Shown here: piece by piece, positions 1-8,309 of the stretch
Layout of the letters: each line of letters starts with the position of its first letter
Numbering within the stretch: position 1 is the first letter of the stretch
Origin: Gammaproteobacteria bacterium
GTDB taxonomy: Bacteria; Pseudomonadota; Gammaproteobacteria; Burkholderiales; Burkholderiaceae_B
DNA: 47,344 nucleotides
Assembly: GCA_018812945.1 (NCBI GenBank)
Contig: JAHJCM010000170.1
Span: 1-47,344, forward strand
Direction of reading: 5' to 3'
Made by a program: the position numbers and the translations under genes
The notes under the pieces: generated by a model
What the model was told of the DNA's origin: nothing
The model's database searches: none
What the model saw: the letters and a program-made list of their open reading frames with translations, nothing else

Positions 1-156
1 CAGGGGTGGCAACCGTTTTCAAGCGCGGATCCGGATAACGCAAAATTGGGAGTAAAGCCATGCTTTCAAAAAACCTTCACAGTCAACACTAAAAGGATAT
101 ACCTTCTGTGGCAAAAATAGTTCGCAAATTCCATCACTTGTTGCTCGGCACTTTGC
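1..156. other. Left edge, no assignable gene
   Basis: The forward frame shared with dprA is open from base 1 to a TAG at 118-120, so it could be the last 39 codons of an upstream gene cut by the window edge. The translation shows no motif I recognise. The other forward frames stop at 38 and 53. The reverse-strand ORF across 19-237 overlaps dprA and looks like a shadow. In related genomes a LysM-domain gene often lies before dprA, but nothing here confirms it. Confidence 0.25.
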
Positions 157-1245
157 ATGGGTGAGCTGCTCAACGCCATGAACCTGGCTTACAACACCAC
201 AATCAAGGCGCGTGTACGCTACGAACTGGCCCAACAAGGCCCAGGTTGCAGTTTACCCGCCCCATGCGAAGCAGTTCGACTTTGGCATGCACTGGCCAGC
301 ACTTGGTTGCTGCAAAGCAACAAAAGATTTTGGGTGGGCATTCACAGCCCGGCTTACCCGCAAAGCCTGCTTGCACTGAAAGACCCGCCCCTGATTCTGT
401 TCGGTGAAGGCCGCCTGGATTTGTTGAAAACCCGGGGCATCGCGATTGTAGGCAGCAGAAATGCCACACTCACCGGCTTGAGCAACGCACAGGGCTTTGG
501 CAAGGCTTTTGCGCAAGCCCAATGGGTAGTTGTCAGCGGCTTGGCCGAAGGCATTGACGGCGCAGCGCACGCTGGTGCACTTCAGGCCCTGGGTGCCACC
601 ATTGCCGTGCTGGGTTGTGGGCCAGACGAGGTTTACCCCCCGCACCACGCCGGTCTTAAAAAGCAGATTGTCGAACAAGGTGGTTTGGTGTTGTCCGAAT
701 ACCCACCCGGCACCGCGCCGCAAGCTGGCTTTTTTCCCCGTCGAAACCGCATTATTGCTGGCTTGGCCGATGCACTCCTGGTGGTCGAGGCAGCCATGCG
801 TTCAGGTTCCCTGATCACGGCAAGAGTCGCCAGTGAACTGGGGCGCCCGGTAGGGGCCATTCCTGGCTCCATTCACAGCAGCCAAAGCAAAGGCTGCCAC
901 GACATGATCAAAAAAGGCGCCTTGCTGGTAGAAACAGCCCTGGAGTTGATGGAAGAGGCCAAGGCCAGCCTGCCACAGTACAAACAGGCCAGCGTGTTGC
1001 AAGAAGATGACAGCGATTGCCACACCGAAATGACCTGCACCGTGGACACTGATGCTGAACCCGATGAAGAACTGGGCCGGGTATTGCAATACCTGGGGCA
1101 CGACCCGGTGCACACGGACACATTGGCCCGGCAATTGGGTTTGGACACGGAAGACACCCTGGCTGCACTGACCGAACTGGAGCTGCTGGGGCTGGTGCTG
1201 GGTGAAAGCGGTAACCGCTGGGTGCGTTCAAATGGTGTATTTTAA
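157..1245 (+). CDS. dprA: DNA processing protein DprA
   Basis: DprA binds incoming single-stranded DNA in the cytoplasm during natural transformation and loads RecA on it. The Rossmann-like core is clear: IAIVGSRN near residue 95, VVSGLAEGIDGAAH near 125, the PRRNRIIAGL motif near 195 and RSGSLITARVA near 215. A C-terminal winged-helix region (DprA_WH) follows an acidic linker at about residues 285-310. Length (362 residues) is normal. The first 60 residues match the usual N-terminal helical domain poorly, and no ribosome binding site precedes the ATG at 157. The ATG at 178 is an alternative start, and an in-frame stop at 118-120 bars any longer form. topB follows on the same strand, an arrangement I recall from other Burkholderiales. 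The family call is firm; the start is not. Confidence 0.93.
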   Translation: MGELLNAMNLAYNTTIKARVRYELAQQGPGCSLPAPCEAVRLWHALASTWLLQSNKRFWVGIHSPAYPQSLLALKDPPLILFGEGRLDLLKTRGIAIVGSRNATLTGLSNAQGFGKAFAQAQWVVVSGLAEGIDGAAHAGALQALGATIAVLGCGPDEVYPPHHAGLKKQIVEQGGLVLSEYPPGTAPQAGFFPRRNRIIAGLADALLVVEAAMRSGSLITARVASELGRPVGAIPGSIHSSQSKGCHDMIKKGALLVETALELMEEAKASLPQYKQASVLQEDDSDCHTEMTCTVDTDAEPDEELGRVLQYLGHDPVHTDTLARQLGLDTEDTLAALTELELLGLVLGESGNRWVRSNGVF

Positions 1246-1367
1246 AAAAAGGCCGTTGCAACAACAGAATTGAAGATTCTAGAGAAAGCCTTGATTTGTT
1301 GAAGGACTGACACTTACACTTCGGCGCACAAGGCCTTGAAATTACACATACCGACGAGTTGGACTAA

Positions 1368-3932
1368 TTGAGTAGCGAAAACCCCAAAAAACTGATCATC
1401 GCGGAAAAACCCTCTGTGGCCGCCGACATTGCGCGCTCCCTCGGTGGTTTCACCAAACACGACGATTACTTTGAAAGTGATGAGTACGTGCTGTCGTCGG
1501 CCGTGGGCCATTTGGTGGAAATCAAGGCGCCCGACGAATTTGAGGTGAAGCGGGGCAAGTGGAGTTTTGCCAACCTGCCCGTGTTGCCAACACACTTTGA
1601 CCTGAACCCGATTGCGAAAACAGAATCGCGCCTGAAGGTGCTGAACAAACTGATTAAACGCAAAGACGTGGTCGGCCTGATCAACGCCTGTGACGCGGGC
1701 CGGGAAGGTGAGCTGATTTTCCGCCTGATCGCGCAATACGCGAAAAGCAGCAAGCCGGTTGAGCGCCTGTGGTTGCAATCGATGACACCCGCAGCCATTC
1801 GTCAGGCCTTCTCGAGCCTGCGCAGCGATGCCGAGATGATGCCACTGGCCGATGCAGCGCGCTGCCGCTCGGAAGCAGACTGGCTAGTGGGTATCAATGG
1901 TACGCGCGCCATGACTGCATTCAACAGCAAGGAAGGTGGGTTTTACCTGACCACGGTAGGCCGGGTGCAAACCCCCACACTGGCCATTGTTGTAGAACGC
2001 GAAGAGAAAATTCGCAAGTTTGTGCCACGCACTTATTTCGAGATTCGCGCCAGTTTTGGTGCGCAAGCCGGTGCCTATGAAGGCAAGTGGTTTGACCGCG
2101 ACTTCAAAAAAGCAGAAGACCCCGAACAGCGCGCAGATCGCTTGTGGGACGAAGCCAAGGCCAAAGCCATTGTGGCGGCCTGTGATGGCAAACCCGGCAC
2201 GGTGGAAGAAGAAAGCAAACCCACCACCCAAATTGCACCGCAACTGTTCGATTTGACCAGCCTGCAACGTGAAGCGAACAGCCGTTTCGGTTTTTCAGCC
2301 AAGAACACTTTGGGCCTGGCCCAGGCGCTGTATGAAAAGCACAAGGTGCTGACTTACCCACGTACCGATTCAAAAGCACTGCCCGAGGATTACATGGGCA
2401 CCGTGAACCAAACCCTGAAAAGCTTTGTGGGTTTGGATTCAGGCCACATTGCCGGTGCGTACGGCCAATTTTGTGAACAAATCCTGAAAAACAACTGGGT
2501 CAAGCCCAACAAGCGGGTGTTCGACAACAGCAAAATTTCAGACCACTTTGCGATCATTCCAACCCTGCAAGTGCCAAAAAACCTGAGCGAACCCGAAGCC
2601 AAGCTATACGACATGGTGGTGAAACGCTTCCTGGCGGTGTTTTTCCCGCCAGCGGAATTCAACGTCACCACACGCATTACCACGGTTGAAGGCCACCCCT
2701 TCAAAACCGAAGGCAAGGTGCTGGTGAAGCCGGGCTGGCTGGCCATTTACGGTCGCGCAGCCGCTGCTGCCGGCGACGACAGCCTGGTGGCTGTGGATGC
2801 CGGTGAAAAGGTAAGTACCGACGAAATTGATGTACACACCCTGAGCACCAAGCCACCTGCACGCTACAGCGAAGCCACGTTGCTTTCCGCCATGGAAGGC
2901 GCCGGCAAGTTGGTGGAAGAAGAAGAACTACGCGACGCCATGGGCACGAAGGGCTTGGGCACGCCAGCCACACGAGCCGCCACCATTGAGGGTTTGATTA
3001 ACGAAAAATACCTGGTGCGTGAAGAACGCGCTTTGGTGCCCACAGCCAAGGCGTTCCAGCTGCTGACCCTGCTGCGTGGCCTGGACGTTGAAGAACTGAC
3101 CATGCCTGAGTTGACAGGCGAGTGGGAGTACAAACTTTCCTTGATGGAAAAGGGCGAGCTCTCGCGCGAACAATTCATGCAGGAAATCGCCAAGATTACG
3201 CAGAACATTGTTGACCGTGCGAAAAACTACACAGAGGAAACCATTCCAGGCGACTACGCCACACTGGTGACACCTTGCCCGAACTGCGGCAGCGTGGTGA
3301 AGGAAAACTACCGCCGCTTTGCCTGCACAAAATGCGAATTCTCGATCTCGAAAGTGCCAGGCGGGCGTCAGTTTGAAGTGGCTGAAGTTGAAAAGCTGTT
3401 GCAAGACCGCGAATTGCCAATGCTCGATGGTTTCCGCAGCAAAATGGGCCGTCCGTTTGCCGCGGTGCTGAAGCTGACTGATGAACACAAGCTGGAATTT
3501 GACTTTGGCCAGGCCAAAGACGATGACAATGGCGAACCCGTCGACTTCTCTGGTGAAACCCGACTTGGGCCATGTCCCAAGTGCGCATCCAATGTGTATG
3601 AACAGGCCACCAGTTATGTGTGCGAAAAATCAGTGGGACCAAGCAAAAGCTGTGACTTCCGTTCAGGCAAGGTGATTTTGCAACAACCCATTGACCGCGA
3701 ACAGATGGAAAAACTGTTGCTCGACGGTAAAACTGATTTGCTGACACGGTTTGTTTCATCGAAAACCCGCCGTGCGTTCAAAGCGTTTTTGGTCAAGAAA
3801 CCCGACGGTGCGATTGGTTTTGAGTTCGAGGCAAAAGCCGAGAAGAAGCCTGGTGCAGCCAAAGGCAAAACTGCGGCCAAGCCAGCGACAAAAACCGCAG
3901 CCAAAGCCAAGACTGCAAAAGAAACGTCATGA
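1368..3932 (+). CDS. topB: DNA topoisomerase III (type IA)
   Basis: This enzyme cuts and passes single DNA strands to resolve replication and recombination intermediates. The N-terminal Toprim domain shows LIIAEKPSVAADIARSLGG and the metal-binding DAGREGELIFR. The type IA core has TVGRVQTPTLAIVVERE and the active-site tyrosine in LTYPRTDSKALPEDY, near residue 330. Two Cys4 zinc-finger-like segments lie near residues 640-660 (CPNCG...CTKC) and 740-765 (CPKC...CEKS), followed by a Lys/Ala-rich tail of about 35 residues. Length is 854 residues. The start must be the TTG at 1368, because an in-frame TAA lies directly before it (1365-1367) and the conserved LIIAEKPS begins only eight residues later. 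It sits 122 bases after dprA. Confidence 0.95.
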   Translation: MSSENPKKLIIAEKPSVAADIARSLGGFTKHDDYFESDEYVLSSAVGHLVEIKAPDEFEVKRGKWSFANLPVLPTHFDLNPIAKTESRLKVLNKLIKRKDVVGLINACDAGREGELIFRLIAQYAKSSKPVERLWLQSMTPAAIRQAFSSLRSDAEMMPLADAARCRSEADWLVGINGTRAMTAFNSKEGGFYLTTVGRVQTPTLAIVVEREEKIRKFVPRTYFEIRASFGAQAGAYEGKWFDRDFKKAEDPEQRADRLWDEAKAKAIVAACDGKPGTVEEESKPTTQIAPQLFDLTSLQREANSRFGFSAKNTLGLAQALYEKHKVLTYPRTDSKALPEDYMGTVNQTLKSFVGLDSGHIAGAYGQFCEQILKNNWVKPNKRVFDNSKISDHFAIIPTLQVPKNLSEPEAKLYDMVVKRFLAVFFPPAEFNVTTRITTVEGHPFKTEGKVLVKPGWLAIYGRAAAAAGDDSLVAVDAGEKVSTDEIDVHTLSTKPPARYSEATLLSAMEGAGKLVEEEELRDAMGTKGLGTPATRAATIEGLINEKYLVREERALVPTAKAFQLLTLLRGLDVEELTMPELTGEWEYKLSLMEKGELSREQFMQEIAKITQNIVDRAKNYTEETIPGDYATLVTPCPNCGSVVKENYRRFACTKCEFSISKVPGGRQFEVAEVEKLLQDRELPMLDGFRSKMGRPFAAVLKLTDEHKLEFDFGQAKDDDNGEPVDFSGETRLGPCPKCASNVYEQATSYVCEKSVGPSKSCDFRSGKVILQQPIDREQMEKLLLDGKTDLLTRFVSSKTRRAFKAFLVKKPDGAIGFEFEAKAEKKPGAAKGKTAAKPATKTAAKAKTAKETS

Positions 3933-3937
3933 ATTTT

Positions 3938-3950
3938 GCGTTTTGAACGC
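3938..3950. terminator. Weak bidirectional hairpin between topB and the FAD oxidoreductase
   Basis: The gap between the two convergent genes contains GCGTT-TTG-AACGC, a perfect 5 bp stem with a 3 nt loop. It is flanked by TTTT on the left and TTTC on the right, so it could end transcription from both sides. The stem is short, so this is a weak call. Confidence 0.3.
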
Positions 3951-3960
3951 TTTCTAAAAC

Positions 3961-5088
3961 TTACGCCTTCGCAGCGCGGGGCGTAATTTTTTTCAAGAGT
4001 TTCGACTCGATTGGGCTGCCCTTGAAGTAGTCAGCCACCACACACCCACCCAAAGCCGCCCACAGCAATCCACGCGACCCAAAGCCAGTGCTCATATACA
4101 CCCCTGGCATATTCGGTACGGGGCCGATGGCTGGCAAGCGATCATGCCAAACAGATCGCACAGCGCAACGGTGATCAAGCCACTCTCCAAGAGGTAAATC
4201 GGGAAATGCTGCCTTGAACCGGGCAATGTTCAACTCATCGGCCTCTGCAGTGGGGTTCAGGTGCAATACGGGTCGCTCGTAAGTGGCCCCCAACACCAAC
4301 CAGTCTTCTGCTGCTGGAGCAATCGCGTAACTTTCACCCGACAACACGACACCCGGTTTTACTGCACACCGAAGTTTGCTGATTTGGCCTTTGACAGCAT
4401 TTGCGCGAGCACCAGGGATCGGTACCAATTCAAGTGAATTTTCAGCCACACACACCACCACCGCCGCGTGTTGTTCCCGCAAGGGGCCTATATCGCCAAT
4501 GGTGCTGCTGTAATGGGTATGAAGCAAATCACCACAGGCCTGCAGATTGGCCGCTACCCAACGAGCTGGTTTCACCCAACCACCTTGCGGGAAAAACAGA
4601 CCACTCAAGGGTGTGGGCAACAGGGTATTGGGCTGCGCCCAGCGCACCAGTGTTTGCGGAAAATTCAACAACTCCAGTGTTTCACGCGCGCGGTCGGCCT
4701 CTTTAGGTGGCACAGTTTGCAAGTGCCCTGGGGTGTCCCAATCGACGCCTTTTTTCAGCAAACCTTGCGCGGTCAAATCCTCGAGCGACTGCAAGGTGTG
4801 TTCAAACCCCAAACGTGTTAATTGCGACAAGGGCGAATCGCCACGGGTAATGTGGGGGTGAAAAGCGCCCACCCAGTTACCGGAAGCACCCGCTGCGGGG
4901 CCGCTGGCTGAATCATGCAAGTGCACCTGCACACCCAGTTTGCAAAGCGCCAGCGCCACACTACTGCCCGCAATGCCCGCACCAATTACCGCGACCGTTG
5001 AAGGCGGATAAAGCACAGGGAACAGGGCTTGGGAAGGTGTTTCCGAAGAGGGCATGGGGTTGTGTGGGCAACAAGACAGACGCCGCAT
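3961..5088 (-). CDS. FAD-dependent oxidoreductase, MnmC C-terminal domain-like
   Basis: This is a DAO-family flavoprotein that resembles the oxidoreductase half of MnmC, the domain that removes the carboxymethyl group from cmnm5(s2)U34 of tRNA. The dinucleotide-binding motif VAVIGAGIAGSSVALAL begins near residue 32. The GASGNWVGAFHPHIT segment near 88 and the C-terminal GVYMSTGFGSRGLLWA stretch near 335 are typical of this group. At 375 residues it lacks the N-terminal methyltransferase domain found in enterobacterial MnmC. The ATG at 5055 is an alternative start that would drop a Cys-rich leader of 11 residues. mnmE, whose product acts earlier on the same tRNA base, is also in this window. 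The oxidoreductase family is clear; the tRNA role is inferred from similarity. Confidence 0.75.
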   Translation of the reverse strand: MRRLSCCPHNPMPSSETPSQALFPVLYPPSTVAVIGAGIAGSSVALALCKLGVQVHLHDSASGPAAGASGNWVGAFHPHITRGDSPLSQLTRLGFEHTLQSLEDLTAQGLLKKGVDWDTPGHLQTVPPKEADRARETLELLNFPQTLVRWAQPNTLLPTPLSGLFFPQGGWVKPARWVAANLQACGDLLHTHYSSTIGDIGPLREQHAAVVVCVAENSLELVPIPGARANAVKGQISKLRCAVKPGVVLSGESYAIAPAAEDWLVLGATYERPVLHLNPTAEADELNIARFKAAFPDLPLGEWLDHRCAVRSVWHDRLPAIGPVPNMPGVYMSTGFGSRGLLWAALGGCVVADYFKGSPIESKLLKKITPRAAKA

Positions 5089-5110
5089 TGTAACTCACAC
5101 CCATTCTGGT

Positions 5111-5136
5111 GATTATATTTTGCGCATGATAATATG
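5111..5136. promoter_or_regulatory. AT-rich imperfect palindrome upstream of the YeeE pair
   Basis: The 78-base divergent gap before the first YeeE gene holds nested inverted arms: ATTAT (5112-5116) with ATAAT (5129-5133), and ATATT (5115-5119) with AATAT (5131-5135), around a GC-rich centre. Operators of ArsR-type sulfur regulators such as BigR are AT-rich palindromes in comparable places, but no such regulator gene is nearby. Treat this as a candidate operator only. Confidence 0.25.
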
Positions 5137-5166
5137 AGCGAGTAATCATACTTAATCGGGATCACG

Positions 5167-5598
5167 ATGTTCACTGTCAATTGGGAAGCTTTTACGCCCT
5201 ACCCGGCTTTGTTCGGCGGGTTGTTGATCGGCTTGTCGGCCGTCATGCTGATTCTGTTGACTGGCCGCGTGGCCGGGATCAGCGGCATAGTGGGCGGTTT
5301 GCTCAAGCCGCAACACGGAGAAATGCTGTGGCGACTTTCCTTTGTACTGGGCATGGCCGCAGCACCCTGGCTGTACCAAGCGGTGGTGGGAAGTTTTGAA
5401 TTTGAAAGCCCACGCGGCACGGTTGCATTGGTTGTTGCTGGGCTGTTGGTGGGTTACGGTACACGGCTGGGGTCGGGCTGCACCAGTGGGCATGGCGTGT
5501 GTGGGCTTTCACGGCTGTCGCTGCGATCGCTGATTGCCACGGGCGTTTTCATGGTCACCGGTTTCGTGGTGGCCTCAGTGCTTATGCATGTTATTTGA
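5167..5598 (+). CDS. YeeE/YedE family sulfur transporter subunit (first half)
   Basis: This is an inner-membrane protein of the YeeE/YedE (DUF395, Sulf_transp) family, whose members import thiosulfate or related sulfur compounds. The 143 residues contain about four hydrophobic helices. The signature GSGCTSGHGVCGLSRLS near residue 100 carries the conserved cysteines thought to line the substrate path. Full-length YeeE has two such repeats; here each repeat is its own gene and the second follows after 13 bases, so the pair probably forms one transporter. The protein starts at the ATG at 5167. Its exact substrate cannot be read from the sequence. Confidence 0.85.
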   Translation: MFTVNWEAFTPYPALFGGLLIGLSAVMLILLTGRVAGISGIVGGLLKPQHGEMLWRLSFVLGMAAAPWLYQAVVGSFEFESPRGTVALVVAGLLVGYGTRLGSGCTSGHGVCGLSRLSLRSLIATGVFMVTGFVVASVLMHVI

Positions 5599-5611
5599 GG
5601 GAAACTAAATT

Positions 5612-6034
5612 GTGAAAAACAACATGCGTTTTGCCGTGGCAAGCGGCCTGGCAGGCTTGGTTTTTGGTTGGGGCTTGATCATCTCGGGCATGGCCAACCC
5701 GGCCAAGGTGATAGGCTTTCTTGATCTTTCCATGCCCTGGGATCCTTCACTGATGTTTGTGATGGGCGGTGCAATTGCCCTTGGGTTGCCCGGGTTTTTG
5801 TTGGCCAAGCGCCTGAAAAACAGCCTCATGGGCTTGCCCATGAATTTGCCCACCAACACCCATGTCGACAAAAAACTATTGCTGGGTGCGGCGTTATTTG
5901 GCGCGGGGTGGGGCATTGGCGGTTTTTGCCCCGGCCCTGCAGTAGTGGCTGCGGCCAGCCTGGCCACCGATGGCCTGATTTTTATTGCGGCCATGCTGGT
6001 GGGCATGTTCGTATTTTCAGTGCGCTCCCAGTAA
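5612..6034 (+). CDS. YeeE/YedE family sulfur transporter subunit (second half, DUF6691-like)
   Basis: This is the partner of the preceding gene, a 140-residue membrane protein with about four hydrophobic helices. It shows the family motifs GWGLIISGMANPAKVIGFLD near residue 20 and GWGIGGFCPGPAVVAA near 105, the latter with a conserved cysteine. The GTG at 5612 is the likely start, with a GAGGG ribosome binding site 11 bases before it; an ATG at 5624 is possible. Its last 18 bases overlap the end of the convergent histidine kinase gene, so the two transcripts share a tail and no terminator is visible between them. Confidence 0.83.
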   Translation: MKNNMRFAVASGLAGLVFGWGLIISGMANPAKVIGFLDLSMPWDPSLMFVMGGAIALGLPGFLLAKRLKNSLMGLPMNLPTNTHVDKKLLLGAALFGAGWGIGGFCPGPAVVAAASLATDGLIFIAAMLVGMFVFSVRSQ

Positions 6035-8221
6035 TTGCCGGCTCAACACCTGCCGCAGTTTGGGCACGTCCACTGGTTTGCTTAAAAACTCGTTCATGCC
6101 AGCATTCATGCAGGCCTGTTCATCTTCAGGCAGGGCTCCTGCAGTCAGGGCTACTATAGGCAAACGACTGGCTGGACCAGGCAACTGGCGAATTGCGATG
6201 GCGGCGTCAATGCCGTTCATCACCGGCATGTGAATGTCCATCAACACAAGGTCGATCGACGAATCTGCACGCACGGCGTCAACGGCCATTTGCCCGTTGT
6301 CGACCAACAATACATCTGCTTTCATTTTTGAAAGCAAGGCTTTGATCACATGCTGATTCAGCTTGTTGTCTTCAACCACCAGTATTTTTTTTCCCTGAAG
6401 TGACTCAGCCGCTGTGGGCAACAGGGCGGTTGAATCGCCCGTTTGTACAAACACGGTTTGAACCCGCAAGGTGAAACCAAATACGCTGCCAGCCTGCGGC
6501 ACAGAGGCAACAAACAGTTCGCCACCCATTAACTCGGTCAATCGCTTGCAGATCGCCAAACCCAAACCACTACCGCCAAACCGGCGTGTGGCGGTGTTGT
6601 CCGCCTGCTCAAAGGGGCGGGTCAGGCGCTCGAATTCATTGACATCGAAGCCGATACCCTGATCGTGTACCTCGGTGCAAATTACTGCCTCTTGCATGTC
6701 CAGCCTGTCGGCCTGCACTTTGACGCGCACCACGCCACTGTCGGAAAACTTGATCGCATTGTTCAACAAATTCGATAACACCTGCCCGTAACGCGCAGGG
6801 TCACCTTTCACCATCAGTGGTGTCATTGCATCCATTTCAAGTTCAAGGTTTAAACCTTTGAGCTGTGCTTTTGCAGTAAACAGGCGCAAGGTTCTGCGCA
6901 CCCTGTCATGCAAATCAAATTCAATATTCTCGATCCGTATAGAACCTGCCTCAATCTGCGAGAAACTCAGCACATCTTCAACCATGCCCAGCAATTGCTC
7001 TGAAGCCTCTTGAACCTGCTTCACATACTCTTTGGCCTGCGGATCTGTCAGCTGTTCTCCCAACAAAGTATTGAAACCCAGAATGGCGTTGAGCGGGGTA
7101 CGGATTTCGTGGCTCATATTGGCCAGAAACTGGCTTTTCGCATTGCTGGCGCTTTGTCGCCTGCGCTGTTGCACTAAAGAATAGATGGTGAGAAACAGCA
7201 TCAAATCAATTGCGCCGCCGGCGAGCAAAATCAGGTTGGGCAGGGAGCTGTGAACATCCCGATCAAAATCGGGTGTACTTTCAAAACGCGCGGTCCACGT
7301 TCGCCCAGACAACTCAACGGGGACTGTCACTGCATGGGTGTGATCAAACTGTTGGAGTTGCTGTGGGGTGTCTACTCCACTGGCGGAATCATAAATCAGC
7401 GATTCCGGCACCATGCTTTCAGCGTCATACAATTGAAAGTGAAGGGGAATTTTTTCATTGCCCAACACATTCTGCATCAGGTCCGAGGCAACAAATGGGC
7501 TATACACAAAGCCGCGAATAGCCTGCCTGCGAGAATCGACCGAACTTAAATCTACACCCTGGGTATACAAAGGCAGGTAAATCAGAAAGCCCTGGGCGGG
7601 GTTTCTCTCGTCGCCCTGCTTTAATTGCACCAAACCCGACACGGTGGGCTGACCCGTGTCCATGGCCCGGCGCATGGCCTCGCGGCGTACAGGCTCAGAA
7701 AACATGTCATAACCAAAAGCACGCTGGTTGCGTTCGTCGAAAGGTTCAATCAAGGTGATCGGAAAATACACCTCGCGTTGGCCAGTTGGAGTGACTGTGT
7801 AATTCGCAAACCCCTCTGCGCGAATACGGTTTTCATATTGTTGCAAGGCTTCCGGAAATACGCGTTCGGCGAACGCGAAACCTTGCACGCCTGGTAACTC
7901 GCGTTGCAAGTTGAGCGAGGCCACGTACACCTGCCAGTGTTCTCGATTTACGCTGGTGTGCGCATCAAAGAAAGCCACTCCACCGCGCAAAATTTGTTGG
8001 TACTGATTGATCCGGCTCTGAATGCGCTCTTGGGCATCTCGAACCTCAAATGAAAACCTGTCGTTGGCGCGTTTCTCGATGGCTTGGCTGGACAACACCC
8101 AGCCCAGCGCAGTGATGACAATTGAAAGCACCAACACCAACCACGCTGTGACCTCGTTGTGAAATAGATCCGCAAAGTTCTTTTTATTGGCGTCGGTGTG
8201 CAGACTGCTGGTGTTCGGCAT
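6017..8221 (-). CDS. CHASE-domain hybrid sensor histidine kinase/response regulator
   Basis: This is an inner-membrane hybrid kinase of 734 residues. A first membrane helix lies at about 26-44, a periplasmic CHASE sensor domain at about 70-290, and a second helix at about 325-350. The HisKA domain has NMSHEIRTPLNAIL with the predicted phosphorylated H371, and the HATPase domain has FGGSGLGLAICKRL. A C-terminal receiver has LVLMDIHMPVMNG with the predicted acceptor D662 and the conserved lysine in EFLSKPVD. CHASE domains bind small ligands, and the ligand here is unknown. No partner regulator lies next to it, so the phosphate may pass through an HPt protein elsewhere, for example the HPt domain of the kinase at 43510. 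The start is an ATG with a weak ribosome binding site. Confidence 0.92.
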   Translation of the reverse strand: MPNTSSLHTDANKKNFADLFHNEVTAWLVLVLSIVITALGWVLSSQAIEKRANDRFSFEVRDAQERIQSRINQYQQILRGGVAFFDAHTSVNREHWQVYVASLNLQRELPGVQGFAFAERVFPEALQQYENRIRAEGFANYTVTPTGQREVYFPITLIEPFDERNQRAFGYDMFSEPVRREAMRRAMDTGQPTVSGLVQLKQGDERNPAQGFLIYLPLYTQGVDLSSVDSRRQAIRGFVYSPFVASDLMQNVLGNEKIPLHFQLYDAESMVPESLIYDSASGVDTPQQLQQFDHTHAVTVPVELSGRTWTARFESTPDFDRDVHSSLPNLILLAGGAIDLMLFLTIYSLVQQRRRQSASNAKSQFLANMSHEIRTPLNAILGFNTLLGEQLTDPQAKEYVKQVQEASEQLLGMVEDVLSFSQIEAGSIRIENIEFDLHDRVRRTLRLFTAKAQLKGLNLELEMDAMTPLMVKGDPARYGQVLSNLLNNAIKFSDSGVVRVKVQADRLDMQEAVICTEVHDQGIGFDVNEFERLTRPFEQADNTATRRFGGSGLGLAICKRLTELMGGELFVASVPQAGSVFGFTLRVQTVFVQTGDSTALLPTAAESLQGKKILVVEDNKLNQHVIKALLSKMKADVLLVDNGQMAVDAVRADSSIDLVLMDIHMPVMNGIDAAIAIRQLPGPASRLPIVALTAGALPEDEQACMNAGMNEFLSKPVDVPKLRQVLSRQLLGAH

Positions 8222-8254
8222 AGTTACTTACATTTCAGCGAATGGCGCTGGTCA

Positions 8255-8274
8255 CGCATGCCACGCAGCATGCG
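8255..8274. repeat. Inverted repeat between the MBL hydrolase and hybrid kinase genes
   Basis: CGCATGC-CACGCA-GCATGCG forms a perfect 7 bp stem with a 6 nt loop in the 88-base gap. On the forward strand it is followed by GGTTTTA; on the reverse strand, the direction of both flanking genes, no T-run follows. It could be a hairpin after the hydrolase gene or an operator before the kinase gene. Confidence 0.4.
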
Positions 8275-8309
8275 GTTTTAGTATGCACTCAAACACCGGA
8301 AACTGTGGA

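Noticed and set aside
19-237. Reverse-strand ORF of 72 residues at the left edge
   Set aside because: It overlaps the dprA start, has no recognisable motif or ribosome binding site, and looks like a shadow.
6017-6034. Overlap of the YeeE-type gene and the hybrid kinase gene as a sign of error
   Set aside because: Both ends agree with family lengths; an 18-base convergent overlap is normal in compact genomes.
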